NCBI RefSeq assembly: GCF_000025965.1 | Contig: NC_006513.1 | Span: forward strand, 2,294,001-2,358,000 | DNA: 64,000 nucleotides | Source of the DNA: Aromatoleum aromaticum EbN1 | Lineage (GTDB): Bacteria > Pseudomonadota > Gammaproteobacteria > Burkholderiales > Rhodocyclaceae | Direction of reading: 5' to 3' | Part shown: in pieces, positions 25,016 through 33,900 of the stretch | How positions within the stretch are numbered: position 1 is the stretch's first letter | Layout: each line of letters opens with the position of its first letter | Program-made: the position numbers and the translations under genes | Notes under the pieces: model-generated | The model's input: only the letters and a program-made list of their open reading frames with translations | Database searches by the model: none | What the model was told of the DNA's origin: nothing

Positions 25016-25339
25016 ATGAAAAAACTGTTCATCGCGAGCCTGGCGGCAGGCTTTCTGTGCTCGTCGAGCCCGGCGTTCGCGCAGGCCGATGACGCAGTGC
25101 TCGGCGACCGGGGGAGCGGCATGATCGTCGATCTCGTCCTCGTGCGACCGCTGACTTTCGTTGGTTCGGTAGTCGGGATCGCCGCTTTCATTGTTTCGCT
25201 GCCGTTCACCGCGCCGACCGGCTCGGCTGACGAGGCTGCGCGCGAGCTGGTCGGCAAGCCGCTCGAGTACACCTTCAACCGGCCGCTCGGCGATTTCCGC
25301 AACTGCGGCGCGGACCGCCACCCTTGCGGCGGGCGGTGA
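25016..25339 (+). CDS. Small exported membrane protein of unknown function
   Basis: A 107-residue protein with an N-terminal signal (KKLFIASLAAGFLCSSSPAFA), one hydrophobic segment (LTFVGSVVGIAAFIVSLPFTAP) and a short tail YTFNRPLGDF followed by two cysteines. Similar small proteins are often labelled multidrug transporter in databases without evidence. At this size with one or two membrane spans that label should not be taken as function. AGGGAG precedes ATG 25016, which is preferred over the upstream GTG. Confidence 0.75.
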   Translation: MKKLFIASLAAGFLCSSSPAFAQADDAVLGDRGSGMIVDLVLVRPLTFVGSVVGIAAFIVSLPFTAPTGSADEAARELVGKPLEYTFNRPLGDFRNCGADRHPCGGR

Positions 25340-25402
25340 CCGGGTCGCGGGAACAGCGGTCCTGCGTCACGCAAGCAGGAAGTTCTCAGAAAAAATCTGT
25401 GC

Positions 25403-26044
25403 CTACCCGGCGAGCCAGGCGAGCGTGCCGGTGAGGACGAGCCCGGCGCTCGCGAGCAGCGTGAGCTTGCGCCGCGAGCCGTGCAGCCGTCCCCACAACC
25501 AGAAGCCCGACAGGCCGAGGAACGCGAGGCCGAGCGCGGCGGCATCGGATAGCAGGATCCACGTCGGCCCGGTGCCGATCGACATATGCAGCCGTGCCAG
25601 GTACAGCCACAGGTTCGGCTTCGTCCGCTTCACCTCGGCTTGGCCGCTGCCGAGCCAGTATTCGACCTGCACGGTTTCGGAAGGGGTGTCGGCGCGCAGC
25701 GTCCAGCGCTCGGGCTGGCGCACCTCGCCATTTCCCCAGCTCACGGCGCGAGGAGGCTCGATGCGCGGCTTGAGCGCCGCGGCCTCGATGCCGAGCGCCG
25801 GCGCGAGCGCCGTGGCGAGCGCCTGCGGATCAGCGGGCCCGGCTTCGAGCGGCAGTATCTGCGTCACCTCCTTGCGGTCGAGCGCCGGGATCTTCATCAC
25901 CGCCCGATGGTTCAGCAGGAAGCCGGTCACCGCGAACAGCAGCAGCATCGCTGCGATTGCGAGGCCGAACCACGCGTGAACGCGGCGCAGGCACTTTTGC
26001 ACGTTGCCGCGCTGCGTCGCCGGGCGGGGATGAAGGTGGATCAC
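25403..26044 (-). CDS. PepSY-associated membrane protein of an iron-uptake operon
   Basis: A protein of about 213 residues. An N-terminal membrane segment follows the typical CLRRVHAWFGLAIAAMLLLFAVTGFLLNHRAV. A periplasmic stretch and a second segment pair (WILLSDAAALGLAFLGLSGFWLWGR) follow. PepSY_TM proteins next to TonB receptors are thought to act in reductive iron release from siderophores. The start is taken as GTG 26044, which gives the family N-terminus; upstream in-frame starts would overlap the TonB receptor gene. Confidence 0.8.
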   Translation of the reverse strand: MIHLHPRPATQRGNVQKCLRRVHAWFGLAIAAMLLLFAVTGFLLNHRAVMKIPALDRKEVTQILPLEAGPADPQALATALAPALGIEAAALKPRIEPPRAVSWGNGEVRQPERWTLRADTPSETVQVEYWLGSGQAEVKRTKPNLWLYLARLHMSIGTGPTWILLSDAAALGLAFLGLSGFWLWGRLHGSRRKLTLLASAGLVLTGTLAWLAG

Positions 26045-26081
26045 GAAACGCTCTCTGGCAACAGGGATCGGTGAGGAGGGA

Positions 26082-28181
26082 TCAGAACGAGAGTTTCGCG
26101 GACAGCCGCAGCGTGCGCGGCATGCCGACTGCGAGGAGGGCACTGTTCGAGTTGACCTTGCTGTCGCCGGCAGCCGCCCAGTAGCGCTTGTCGGTCACGT
26201 TCTCCACGGTCGCGACGAGGTCGAGCTGGTTGCTCGCGACCTTGGTACGGTAGCGGGCGCCGACGTCGTAACGGGTATAGGCGTTGACTTCGGCCTGGTT
26301 CTGCGGATTCACTTCGCGCTCACCCGTGTAGTAGGCACCCGCGGACAGCGCGAGGCCCGGGATCGCCGCCAGGCGATGTTCGACGAAGAGGCTCGCCGTG
26401 ACCTCGGGCGTGTTCGCCGGCCGGTTGCCGACGATGCTCTGGTCGTTCTCGGCCTTCGTGAACTCGGCGTCGATCCACTGCATCGACGAGAAGATGCCCC
26501 AGCGCGGCGAGATCTGGCCGCCGGCCGACAGCTCGACGCCGCGCAGGCGAGCTTCGCCGAGGCGCTGGTAGATGTTGTTGATCTCGCCGTTCATCGGCCG
26601 TTCGATCTGGAACAACGCCGCGTTGGTCTGCACACCGCCCCAATCGGTCTTGACGCCGCCTTCCCATTGGCGCGTCACCAGCGGCTCAAGCGAAGTGCCG
26701 GCGTTCAGGGCAGTAGGGCGCGCGATGCCGCCATCTTCCAGGCCTTCGAGGTAGCCGGCGTAGAGGTTGGTCGCGGGCGTGAGCTTCCACACCGCTGCGA
26801 CGGTCGGGCTGACCTTGCGCTTGGTGTAGTCCTGGCGGTTGTCCGTCGCATGCTCGAACTCGAATTCGCTGCCACGGGCGCCCGCGATCAGCAGCCAGTC
26901 GCCGAGCGCCGCCCGGTCGAAGACGTACCAGCCGCGGTCGTAGGTGTGGGAATGGCGAGCATTCGCACCGTGGGTCACCGGGGTGTCGGGGATGTCGCGC
27001 GGATTGTAGAGATTCTGCGCGACGTTGACCGTGACCGTGTTGCCGAGCGACTGGCTGAGGACGTTGCGGGCATAACCGACGGTGAGATCGTGTCTGACCG
27101 GCCCGGTCTCGACCCGGCCGGCAAGTTCGGTGCGCGCATTGCGGTTGATGAACTCCTGATCCTGGCCACGGAAGATCTGCAGCGTGCCCTCGCCGGTCGC
27201 CACGTCGTAGTTGAGCATCTGCGAGAAGTTGCGGTCCCGCTCGAGCCTCGAACGTCCCGCTTCCACCGTCCAGATCCAGTTGTCGTTGAGCGCGAAGTCG
27301 CTGCGCAGCTGAACGTTCTGCTCCTCCGCGTCGTAGTTCGCCCAGTCGGGCGCGATCAGCTTCTCCGGGTTCGGGATGCGCGGCAGCGGGATTTCCCCGT
27401 TGACGGGCCGCAGGGCGAGGATGCTCGACTGCTCGACGACGTCCTTGGTGATGTCCTCGACGTCGAGCTTCAGCAGCCAGCGGTCGGTGACGTTCCAGTC
27501 GAACGCACCGGCCACCAGGCGGCGGTCGCCGTCGGCATCTTCGACGGCGCTTTCGAGCTCGCCGCCGACGATGTTCACGCGTGCGCCGAACTGGCCCTCG
27601 GAGCCGAAGCGCCGGCCGACGTCGAGACCGACGACTGCACTGCCGTTGTCATCGGTCGACAGTTGAACTGCGGTGACCGGCGTGCTGTCGGCGCGCTTCG
27701 TGACGAGGTTGATGATTCCGGAAGGCGGCACGAAACCGTAATACAGGCCGCCGACCCCTTTCAGTACTTCGACACGTTCCTTGTTCTCGAGCGGCAGGTC
27801 GATGAGGTTGACGATCGGCAGGCCGCCGTTGAGGCGGTAGTTCGAGCGGTTCTCGACGAGCAGGCCGCGGATCGACAGGTTGTCGTAGGCGGTCGCGCCG
27901 AGCTGCGCGCGCGTGACGCCGGCCGTGTTCTTCAGCGCCTCGTACAGGCTGTTGGCCTGCTGCGCATCGAGAAGGTCGCGATCGACGATGTTTACCGTCA
28001 TCGGCACTTCCTTCGCCGGAGTGTCGCGGAAAGTGCCGACGCCGATGCTGCCGGCGCGCCAGGCGGAATCGCTGGCGAAGACTTCAACCGCTTCGAGCTG
28101 CTGGTCGGCGGCGAGGACGGAGCCGTGGGTGGCGAACAGCGCCGCGGCGGGAATCAGGCGGGCGAGGGGCTTGAGCCGCAT
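26082..28181 (-). CDS. TonB-dependent siderophore receptor (FhuE/FpvA-like)
   Basis: A 699-residue outer-membrane receptor. Signal peptide (IPAAALFATHGSVLA), plug domain (about 40-190, with PMTVNIVDRDLLDAQQ, LSIRGLLVENRSNYRLNG and VEVLKGVGGLYYG), then a 22-strand barrel ending in the aromatic terminal SAKLSF. It lacks an N-terminal signalling extension, so no cell-surface signalling is expected. The plug signature is of ferric-siderophore receptors such as FhuE. It is second in an operon after a FecA-like receptor and before the PepSY gene. Confidence 0.93.
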   Translation of the reverse strand: MRLKPLARLIPAAALFATHGSVLAADQQLEAVEVFASDSAWRAGSIGVGTFRDTPAKEVPMTVNIVDRDLLDAQQANSLYEALKNTAGVTRAQLGATAYDNLSIRGLLVENRSNYRLNGGLPIVNLIDLPLENKERVEVLKGVGGLYYGFVPPSGIINLVTKRADSTPVTAVQLSTDDNGSAVVGLDVGRRFGSEGQFGARVNIVGGELESAVEDADGDRRLVAGAFDWNVTDRWLLKLDVEDITKDVVEQSSILALRPVNGEIPLPRIPNPEKLIAPDWANYDAEEQNVQLRSDFALNDNWIWTVEAGRSRLERDRNFSQMLNYDVATGEGTLQIFRGQDQEFINRNARTELAGRVETGPVRHDLTVGYARNVLSQSLGNTVTVNVAQNLYNPRDIPDTPVTHGANARHSHTYDRGWYVFDRAALGDWLLIAGARGSEFEFEHATDNRQDYTKRKVSPTVAAVWKLTPATNLYAGYLEGLEDGGIARPTALNAGTSLEPLVTRQWEGGVKTDWGGVQTNAALFQIERPMNGEINNIYQRLGEARLRGVELSAGGQISPRWGIFSSMQWIDAEFTKAENDQSIVGNRPANTPEVTASLFVEHRLAAIPGLALSAGAYYTGEREVNPQNQAEVNAYTRYDVGARYRTKVASNQLDLVATVENVTDKRYWAAAGDSKVNSNSALLAVGMPRTLRLSAKLSF

Positions 28182-28240
28182 GGATATGCTCCGAAAAGTA
28201 GGACGGGAAGGTTTTGAAGGGGCGCGGCCTTTCTGGCCCC

Positions 28241-28268
28241 TGCGCGGCGCCCGGCCGGGCGCCGCGCA
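28241..28268. repeat. 28-bp perfect palindrome between two TonB receptor genes
   Basis: The arm TGCGCGGCGCCCGG is followed immediately by its exact reverse complement, with no spacer. It lies 8 bp beyond the FecA-like receptor stop and 60 bp before the next start. No T-tract follows on the minus strand. It may trim or stabilise mRNA and set the ratio of the two receptors. Confidence 0.6.
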
Positions 28269-28275
28269 ACGCGGA

Positions 28276-30363
28276 TCAGAAGTTCAGCTGCCCTTCGAGG
28301 ATGAAGCTGCGGCCAGGGCCGGGCACGCGGCCGACAGGGCTCACGTCGACGCCGCGGAAGTAGTATTCCTCGTCGAACAGGTTGTTCACCGCGAGGCCGA
28401 TGGTGGCGTCGAGCCCTTGGCCGAGCTTGAGCTCGCGGCCGATGCGAGCATTGACGACGACATAGTCGGGCAGTCTTCCAGCTGAACCGTTCGCCGTCTC
28501 CTTGCGCGTGTTCGCCGCGTCGCTGTAGCTCTCGGCTGCGTAGCTCGCGCTGCCGCTGAACGCCCACGGCCCGAGCGTGTGGTCCGCGGTGAGGCTGACG
28601 CGGTGGTGGGGCGCATTCTGGAGCTGTTTGCCTGCATTCGGCCCGTTCAGCTGCTCGGTGTCGAGATAGGTGTAGGTCGCGGACAACCGGGTGTTCGCGC
28701 CGACTTCCCAGATCGCCTGCAGTTCGGCGCCCTCCAGGCGGGTTTCGCCGAGATTCTCGAAACGCGCGGCGCCGGCGTTGAACTGGATCTGGTCCTCGTA
28801 ATCGATGCGGAACAGCGTCGCCTGCGTCGACACGTCCGGGCGTGGATCGAAACGGGCGCCGACCTCGTAGTTCCACGCGGTCTCGTTCGCGACGTCGCCG
28901 TCGCGGGTGGCCTGTGCGGTCTGCACCGGCACGAGCGAGCGTTGCGCGTTCGTGAAGAGGAACACGCGGTCGGTCGTCTGGTAGCCGACGGTCAAGCCCG
29001 GCAGGACTTCTTCGGCGTGATTGTCGCCTGCGGCCCCGCTCCGCTCGTCGTGGAAGTCCATGCGCACGTCCTCATAGCGCAGGCCGGGCGTGATCGCGAG
29101 GCGGTCGTCGAGGAAGCGCATCGTGTCGCTCGCATAGACGGCGACCGCGTCGGTGTCGAAGTCCCACGCGCGCACCGCGCTGTATGCGCCGGTCGCGAGG
29201 GCGGTCCGGTTGACGTCGAACTGGACCTCTTCCTTCACGTAGCGCGCACCGAGCGTGAAAGTGTGCCGTCCGATGCGATGGCTCAGCCGCGGCTCGGTGC
29301 CGTAGACCTTGAACAGTCGCGGCGAGTCGGCGACGTGGGTCTCGGGAAGCGCCGGATCGAACGCGTTGCCGGTCCCGCTGAGGTTCTGTCCGAAAAAGAA
29401 CGTGCGGTCGGCGTCGTGCGCGAAGTTGCGCCATTCGAACTGCGTGTCGGCGCTCGGCGTGAAGACCCAGGTCAGGGTGCCGCGCAACATGTCCGCGTCG
29501 AAACCGTCGTTCGGACGCTGCGACTGCGTCCGGTCGTCGCGGTACGCCGCCGGGCTGAGCGCGCCGGGAAGGTCCGCATCGACCTCGTAGTACTGCAGCT
29601 GCGCGCGGATTTCGTTGCGCGCGTCGGCGAAATAGATGCCGTCGAGGATGAAGTTGTTGACCTTCGTGCTCGAATGCTCGCGCGAGCCGTCGCCGCGCAG
29701 CGTGTTGGCCTGCAGCTGCAGGCCGAGGTCGTCGTTGAGGAAGCCGCCGGCACGGTAATACGTGTCGCTCAGCATGTTGCCGGTTTCCTCGGCGACCGTG
29801 ACGCGTTGCGCGAGCGTCTGGCTGAACTCGCCCGGGATCGGGCGCGTGACGAAGTTCAGCACGCCGCCGAGGTTGTTCGGCCCGTAGTGCACCGCCGCGC
29901 CGCCGCGCACGACATCGATCGACTCGACGCTCGCCATCGTGATCGGAAACAGCGACAGGCCGATGTTGCTGTAGGGGCCGATCGCGATCGGGTACCCGTC
30001 GAGCAGGATCTGCGCGCGCTCGCTGCGCAGCGGGTTCAGGCCGCGCACGCTGATGTTCGGCAGGATGCCGGTGCCGGTTTCGTCGAGCACATGCACGCCC
30101 GGGACGACGCGCAATGCGTCTTCGACGTTCAGCGCGCCGCGCTCGTGGAGCTGTTCTTCGGAGACGACACTGCGCGCGCCGCTGTACGTGCGGACCTGCT
30201 CGGGCGTCGCCGGGCCCAGCCAGTCGGCCTTGACTTCGACGGACTGCAGCACCTGCTCGTCGGCGGGGGCGTTCTGCGCGTAGGCATGCGGGGCGGCCAC
30301 GAGGCAGGCGGCCACGGCCAGGCGTCGCGCGACGAATGGCGCGCCGGGAGGGGGAGAGGACAT
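28276..30363 (-). CDS. TonB-dependent receptor, FecA-like
   Basis: A 695-residue outer-membrane receptor. Signal peptide (LAVAACLVAAPHAYA), plug (about 45-170, with VVSEEQLHERGALNVEDALRVVPGV, ISVRGLNPLRSERAQILLDGYPIAI and VDVVRGGAAVHYGPNNLGGVLNFV), a barrel, and the C-terminal ILEGQLNF. The plug wording resembles ferric-dicitrate receptors, but the FecA signalling domain is absent and no fecIR genes are seen. It is the first gene behind a Fur-box-like element, so it is iron-repressed by inference. Confidence 0.92.
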   Translation of the reverse strand: MSSPPPGAPFVARRLAVAACLVAAPHAYAQNAPADEQVLQSVEVKADWLGPATPEQVRTYSGARSVVSEEQLHERGALNVEDALRVVPGVHVLDETGTGILPNISVRGLNPLRSERAQILLDGYPIAIGPYSNIGLSLFPITMASVESIDVVRGGAAVHYGPNNLGGVLNFVTRPIPGEFSQTLAQRVTVAEETGNMLSDTYYRAGGFLNDDLGLQLQANTLRGDGSREHSSTKVNNFILDGIYFADARNEIRAQLQYYEVDADLPGALSPAAYRDDRTQSQRPNDGFDADMLRGTLTWVFTPSADTQFEWRNFAHDADRTFFFGQNLSGTGNAFDPALPETHVADSPRLFKVYGTEPRLSHRIGRHTFTLGARYVKEEVQFDVNRTALATGAYSAVRAWDFDTDAVAVYASDTMRFLDDRLAITPGLRYEDVRMDFHDERSGAAGDNHAEEVLPGLTVGYQTTDRVFLFTNAQRSLVPVQTAQATRDGDVANETAWNYEVGARFDPRPDVSTQATLFRIDYEDQIQFNAGAARFENLGETRLEGAELQAIWEVGANTRLSATYTYLDTEQLNGPNAGKQLQNAPHHRVSLTADHTLGPWAFSGSASYAAESYSDAANTRKETANGSAGRLPDYVVVNARIGRELKLGQGLDATIGLAVNNLFDEEYYFRGVDVSPVGRVPGPGRSFILEGQLNF

Positions 30364-30442
30364 CGGAACTCCGGTCGGAAGCGTGGCTGGCTGGCGATCC
30401 GGCTGGAGAGGGCGGAGTGGCTGGCTGTGAGGGGGAGAATTG

Positions 30443-30478
30443 TATTTCTATATGCTAATGCGAATCAATATTATTATT
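30443..30478 (-). promoter_or_regulatory. Fur-box-containing promoter of the iron-uptake operon
   Basis: The plus strand GCTAATGCGAATCAATATT (30454-30472) matches 14 of 19 positions of the Fur consensus GATAATGATAATCATTATC. On the minus strand the -35 TTGATT and -10 TACAAT are separated by 18 bp and the Fur site overlaps both. This is the arrangement for Fur repression of the receptor operon. The remaining intergenic sequence to 30582 shows nothing else. Confidence 0.7.
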
Positions 30479-30582
30479 GTGGGCGGTCAATGCAGGATTT
30501 CCCCGCCATGGCGGACCGGGGAGAGCGGGAGCGCAGTGTCGCGCCCCCGCGGCGACCGTCAACTGCCGTGCAGCGAAGCAGG

Positions 30583-31749
30583 CTAAAGGCCTGCGTCGGC
30601 CCGCAGCGCTGCCGCCTTGTCGGTTGCTTCCCACGTGAATTCTGGCTCGTCGCGGCCGAAGTGGCCGTACGCGGCAGTCTTGCCGTAGATCGGGCGCAGC
30701 AGGTTGAGCTCCTGGATGATCGCCTTCGGACGCAGGTCGAAGTGGCGCTGCACGAGCTCGACGATCTTCTCGTCGGTGATCCTGCCGGTGCCGAAGGTCT
30801 CGATCATCATCGACACTGGCCGGGCGACGCCGATCGCATAGGCGACCTGCACTTCGCAGCGATCGGCGAGCCCTGCTGCGACGATGTTCTTCGCCACCCA
30901 GCGCCCGGCATACGCGGCGGAGCGGTCGACTTTCGACGGGTCCTTGCCGGAGAACGCGCCGCCGCCGTGGTGCGCCGCGCCGCCGTAGGTGTCGACGATG
31001 ATCTTGCGCCCGGTCAGGCCGCAGTCGCCGTGCGGGCCGCCGATGACGAAGCGTCCGGTCGGGTTGATCAGGTAGCGCACTTCGCCCTGCATCAGCGCCG
31101 AAGGCAGCACCGGCTTGATGATCTCCTCGATGACGAGCTCGGTGATCTGCGCGTGTGAGACTTCCGGGCTGTGCTGCGTCGACACGACCACGGTGTCGAT
31201 CGCGACCGGCTTGCCGTCGACGTATCGGACCGTCAGCTGGCTCTTCGCGTCCGGGCGCAGCCAGTTCAGCCGACCGTCCTTCCTCAGTTCGGACTGGCGC
31301 TGCATGATGCGGTGCGCATAATAGATCGGCAGCGGTATCAGCGACGGCGTCTCGTTACAGGCGTAGCCGAACATCAGTCCCTGGTCGCCCGCGCCCTGGT
31401 CGAGGTCGAGGCCTTCGCCTTCATTGACGCCTTGGGCGATGTCCGCGGACTGGCGGTTGATCGCGGCCAGCACCGCGCAACTCTTGTAGTCGAAGCCGAT
31501 GTCGGAGTTGTCGTAGCCGATGCGGCGGATCACTTCCTGCGCGATCTCGCGGTAGTTCGGGTGGGCGGTGGTCGTGATCTCGCCGGAGATGACCACGAGG
31601 CCCGTCGATACCAGGGTTTCACATGCGACCCGCGCCTGGGGGTCGGTGGCGAGGATCGCGTCGAGGACGCCATCGGAAACCTGGTCGGCAACCTTGTCGG
31701 GATGGCCTTCGGACACCGATTCCGAGGTGAAGAGGTATTCCTTGCTCAT
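30583..31749 (-). CDS. metK: S-adenosylmethionine synthetase
   Basis: A 388-residue MAT enzyme making SAM from methionine and ATP. It begins with [19 protein letters not shown] (His of the triphosphatase site) and contains [12 protein letters not shown] near 118 and [26 protein letters not shown] near 258-283, with [17 protein letters not shown] before it. AGGAG precedes ATG 31749. Transcription starts about 160 nt upstream, and the leader ends in a terminator-like hairpin just before the ribosome-binding site, so the gene is probably controlled by premature termination. Confidence 0.98.
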   Translation of the reverse strand: MSKEYLFTSESVSEGHPDKVADQVSDGVLDAILATDPQARVACETLVSTGLVVISGEITTTAHPNYREIAQEVIRRIGYDNSDIGFDYKSCAVLAAINRQSADIAQGVNEGEGLDLDQGAGDQGLMFGYACNETPSLIPLPIYYAHRIMQRQSELRKDGRLNWLRPDAKSQLTVRYVDGKPVAIDTVVVSTQHSPEVSHAQITELVIEEIIKPVLPSALMQGEVRYLINPTGRFVIGGPHGDCGLTGRKIIVDTYGGAAHHGGGAFSGKDPSKVDRSAAYAGRWVAKNIVAAGLADRCEVQVAYAIGVARPVSMMIETFGTGRITDEKIVELVQRHFDLRPKAIIQELNLLRPIYGKTAAYGHFGRDEPEFTWEATDKAAALRADAGL

Positions 31750-31909
31750 GCACTGCTCCTGAAAACGAAAAATCCCCAAAGCTGTCCGGCGTGGCCGGCT
31801 CCGGGGATTTCGTCGAGCAGGCGACGCTTTAGCAGTACTTGTGTGCCACGACCGGTTAGGTGCGTTCGCGGCGCCGCCCTGCAAGTTGTCGTATTAACTC
31901 GGCGGCTGG
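31750..31909 (-). promoter_or_regulatory. Structured metK leader with intrinsic terminator (candidate SAM-responsive attenuator)
   Basis: Read on the minus strand, a helix GCCGCC / GGCGGC (31906-31901 with 31878-31873) has a loop containing ACTTG (31886-31882) complementary to CAAGT (31841-31837), so a pseudoknot is possible. Then a stem AAATCCCC / GGGGATTT (31810-31803, 31777-31770), with an inner CCGGC/GCCGG hairpin, is followed by TT and CGTTTT. That terminator ends about 18 nt before the start codon. The leader contains CTAACCG and GCTAAA stretches faintly like pseudoknotted SAM aptamers, but I could not align it to a known class. Confidence 0.6.
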
Positions 31910-31915
31910 GCGATA

Positions 31916-31943
31916 ATTATATGCTTTGTGATCCGGCGGTCAA
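31916..31943 (-). promoter_or_regulatory. Sigma70 promoter of metK
   Basis: TTGACC and a perfect TATAAT are separated by 16 bp on the minus strand. This places the start point near 31909 and defines a 5' leader of about 160 nt. It is the best sigma70 promoter in the window by eye. Confidence 0.75.
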
Positions 31944-32035
31944 ATGTGCGGGGTCCGGAGCGGGCGCTTGCGCCTGTGTCCGGGCCTGTGCCCATTCGAC
32001 CGGCGCCGATGCTCTCCTCGATGTGACCTCTTCGC

Positions 32036-32908
32036 GTGACCTTCCTCGTCAATCTGTCATTCCGCATTCTTGCCGGCCTGCCGCTGTCATGGCTGCATCG
32101 GCTCGGCGGCTGGGCCGGCTGGGCCATCTGGCGCTGTTCACCGTCATACCGTCGTCGCCTGGAGGACAATCTCGCCCAGGCGACCGGGCGCCGCGATGCC
32201 ACGCTACGCGACGCGGCGGTCGCCGAAGCGGGGCGGCAGGCGCTCGAACTGCCTTTCGTATGGCTGCGTCCGCAGGACGAGGTGTTGGGGCGCATCGTGC
32301 GGGTCGAAGGGCAGGAGCTGATCGCCTGGGCGCAGGCCGAGGGCGCCAGCGTGCTGCTGCTGACTGCGCACCTCGGCTGCTTCGAGATGTGCGCGCAGTA
32401 TTGTTCGACGCACGGACCGATCACGGTGCTGTTCCGCCCGCCGCGCAAGACGGCGCTGCGCCCGCTGATGGAAGCCGGGCGTGCGCGCGGCGCGATCCGT
32501 GTTGCCCCGGCGGATGTGTCCGGTGTGCGCCGTCTGGTCAAGGCGCTGCGCAGCGGCGAGATGGTCGGCATGCTGCCGGATCAGGCGCCAGCCGAAGGCG
32601 AAGGCGTGTGGGCGCCGTTCTTCGGCCGGCCGGCGTGGACGATGACGCTCGCGGCGCGCCTGTCCGAAGTGAAAGGCGTCAAGGTGGTGATGGTGTGGAC
32701 CGAGCGGCTGCCGCACGGGGCAGGCTATGTGTTGCGGCTTTCCGAACCCGTGGAACCGATCGCGGGCTCGCTCGAAGAGCGCTGCGCGGCGATCAATCGC
32801 GAGATCGAACGTCTCGTGCTTGCATGCCCGGCGCAGTACCTGTGGGGCTACAACCGCTACAAGCGTCCTTCGGGCGTGCCGCTTCCGCCGGGTGACGCGC
32901 AATGCTGA
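32036..32908 (+). CDS. Lipid A acyltransferase-family protein (LpxL/HtrB type), first copy
   Basis: A 290-residue inner-membrane acyltransferase with an N-terminal anchor and the catalytic H-x4-E motif HLGCFEM near residue 112. Later motifs include the GMLPDQAP substrate loop, VWAPFFGRPA, and the C-terminal WGYNRYKRP. The start is GTG 32036. Family enzymes add secondary acyl chains to Kdo-lipid A using acyl-ACP. It overlaps the second acyltransferase gene by 7 bp, so the pair would supply two late acylations. It is divergent from metK. Confidence 0.9.
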   Translation: MTFLVNLSFRILAGLPLSWLHRLGGWAGWAIWRCSPSYRRRLEDNLAQATGRRDATLRDAAVAEAGRQALELPFVWLRPQDEVLGRIVRVEGQELIAWAQAEGASVLLLTAHLGCFEMCAQYCSTHGPITVLFRPPRKTALRPLMEAGRARGAIRVAPADVSGVRRLVKALRSGEMVGMLPDQAPAEGEGVWAPFFGRPAWTMTLAARLSEVKGVKVVMVWTERLPHGAGYVLRLSEPVEPIAGSLEERCAAINREIERLVLACPAQYLWGYNRYKRPSGVPLPPGDAQC

Positions 32909-33801
32909 GCAATGCACTGAGCCGCATTGCGAGTCATGCCGCAGTCGCCGGGTTCTGGCTGCTGCACTGGCTGCCGCTGCCGGTGCTGGCATTCCTCGGC
33001 CAGGCGGTCGGCGAGGTGCTGTACCGGCTGGCGCGCTCGCGGCGGCATATCGTCGCGGTCAACCTCGGGTTGTGCTTTCCGGAACTCGACGACGCGGCAA
33101 GGCGCCGGCTCGCGCGCGCGCATTTTCGCGCGGTCGGGCGCAGCCTGCTCGAGCGCGGCCTGCTGTGGTGGGGGAGCCAGCGGCGGCTGATGAACCTCAT
33201 CCGGCTCGACGGCGCCGAGCGGGTCAGGGCGCTGCTCGACGAGGGACGACCGGTGATCCTGCTCGCGCCGCACTTCGTCGGCCTCGACACCGGCGGCTCG
33301 CGCGTCGCGATGGATTTCGATTCCGTCAGCATCTATGCGCAGCAGAACAACCCGGTGTTCGACCGCTGGCTGTTCCACGGCCGCAGCCGCTTCGGCGACC
33401 AGCGCCTGCTGTCGCGCCAGGACGGCGTGCGCGGCACGGTCAAGGCGATGAAGGCCGGGCGCCCTTTCTACTATCTGCCCGACATGGACTATGGCCGCAA
33501 GGACGCGGTGTTCGTGCCGTTCTTCGGCGTGCCGGCGGCGACGATCACCGGGCTGTCGCGGCTTGCGCGGCTCGCCGGTGCGGCGGTGGTGCCGTGCGTG
33601 ACGCGGATGCTGCCCGGCGGGCGCGGCTATGTCGTCGAGTTCGGCGAGCCGTGGCAGGATTTTCCGACGACGGACGCCGAAGCGGATACCGCAGCGATGA
33701 ACCGCTGGATCGAATCCGTGGTGCGGACGATGCCCGAGCAGTATTACTGGGTGCACCGGCGCTTCAAGACACGCCCGCCGGGCGAGGCGCGACCGTACTG
33801 A
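32902..33801 (+). CDS. Lipid A acyltransferase-family protein (LpxL type), second copy
   Basis: A 299-residue LpxL/LpxP-like enzyme: N-terminal membrane segment (GFWLLHWLPLPVLAFLGQAVGEVLYRL), the catalytic H-x4-D motif HFVGLD near 132, YYLPDMDYGRKDAVFVPFFG near 191-210, and the terminal QYYWVHRRFKTRP. It is clearly related to, but diverged from, the preceding gene, which has Glu instead of Asp in the catalytic motif. That suggests different acyl-acceptor positions on lipid A. Confidence 0.92.
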   Translation: MLSNALSRIASHAAVAGFWLLHWLPLPVLAFLGQAVGEVLYRLARSRRHIVAVNLGLCFPELDDAARRRLARAHFRAVGRSLLERGLLWWGSQRRLMNLIRLDGAERVRALLDEGRPVILLAPHFVGLDTGGSRVAMDFDSVSIYAQQNNPVFDRWLFHGRSRFGDQRLLSRQDGVRGTVKAMKAGRPFYYLPDMDYGRKDAVFVPFFGVPAATITGLSRLARLAGAAVVPCVTRMLPGGRGYVVEFGEPWQDFPTTDAEADTAAMNRWIESVVRTMPEQYYWVHRRFKTRPPGEARPY

Positions 33802-33900
33802 GAATGCGTACAGCGTGCTGTCGCTGGACGTCCCGCGGCGGCTGAGCCAGAATTCGGCGAACCACCGCTTCCCCTGCATCCACCCGAGCTGCGATTTCCC

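Noticed and set aside
31750-31909. Naming the metK leader as a SAM-II or SAH riboswitch
   Set aside because: Only short CTAACCG and GCTAAA stretches recall SAM-II, and the rest of the consensus could not be aligned; the SAH core was not found.
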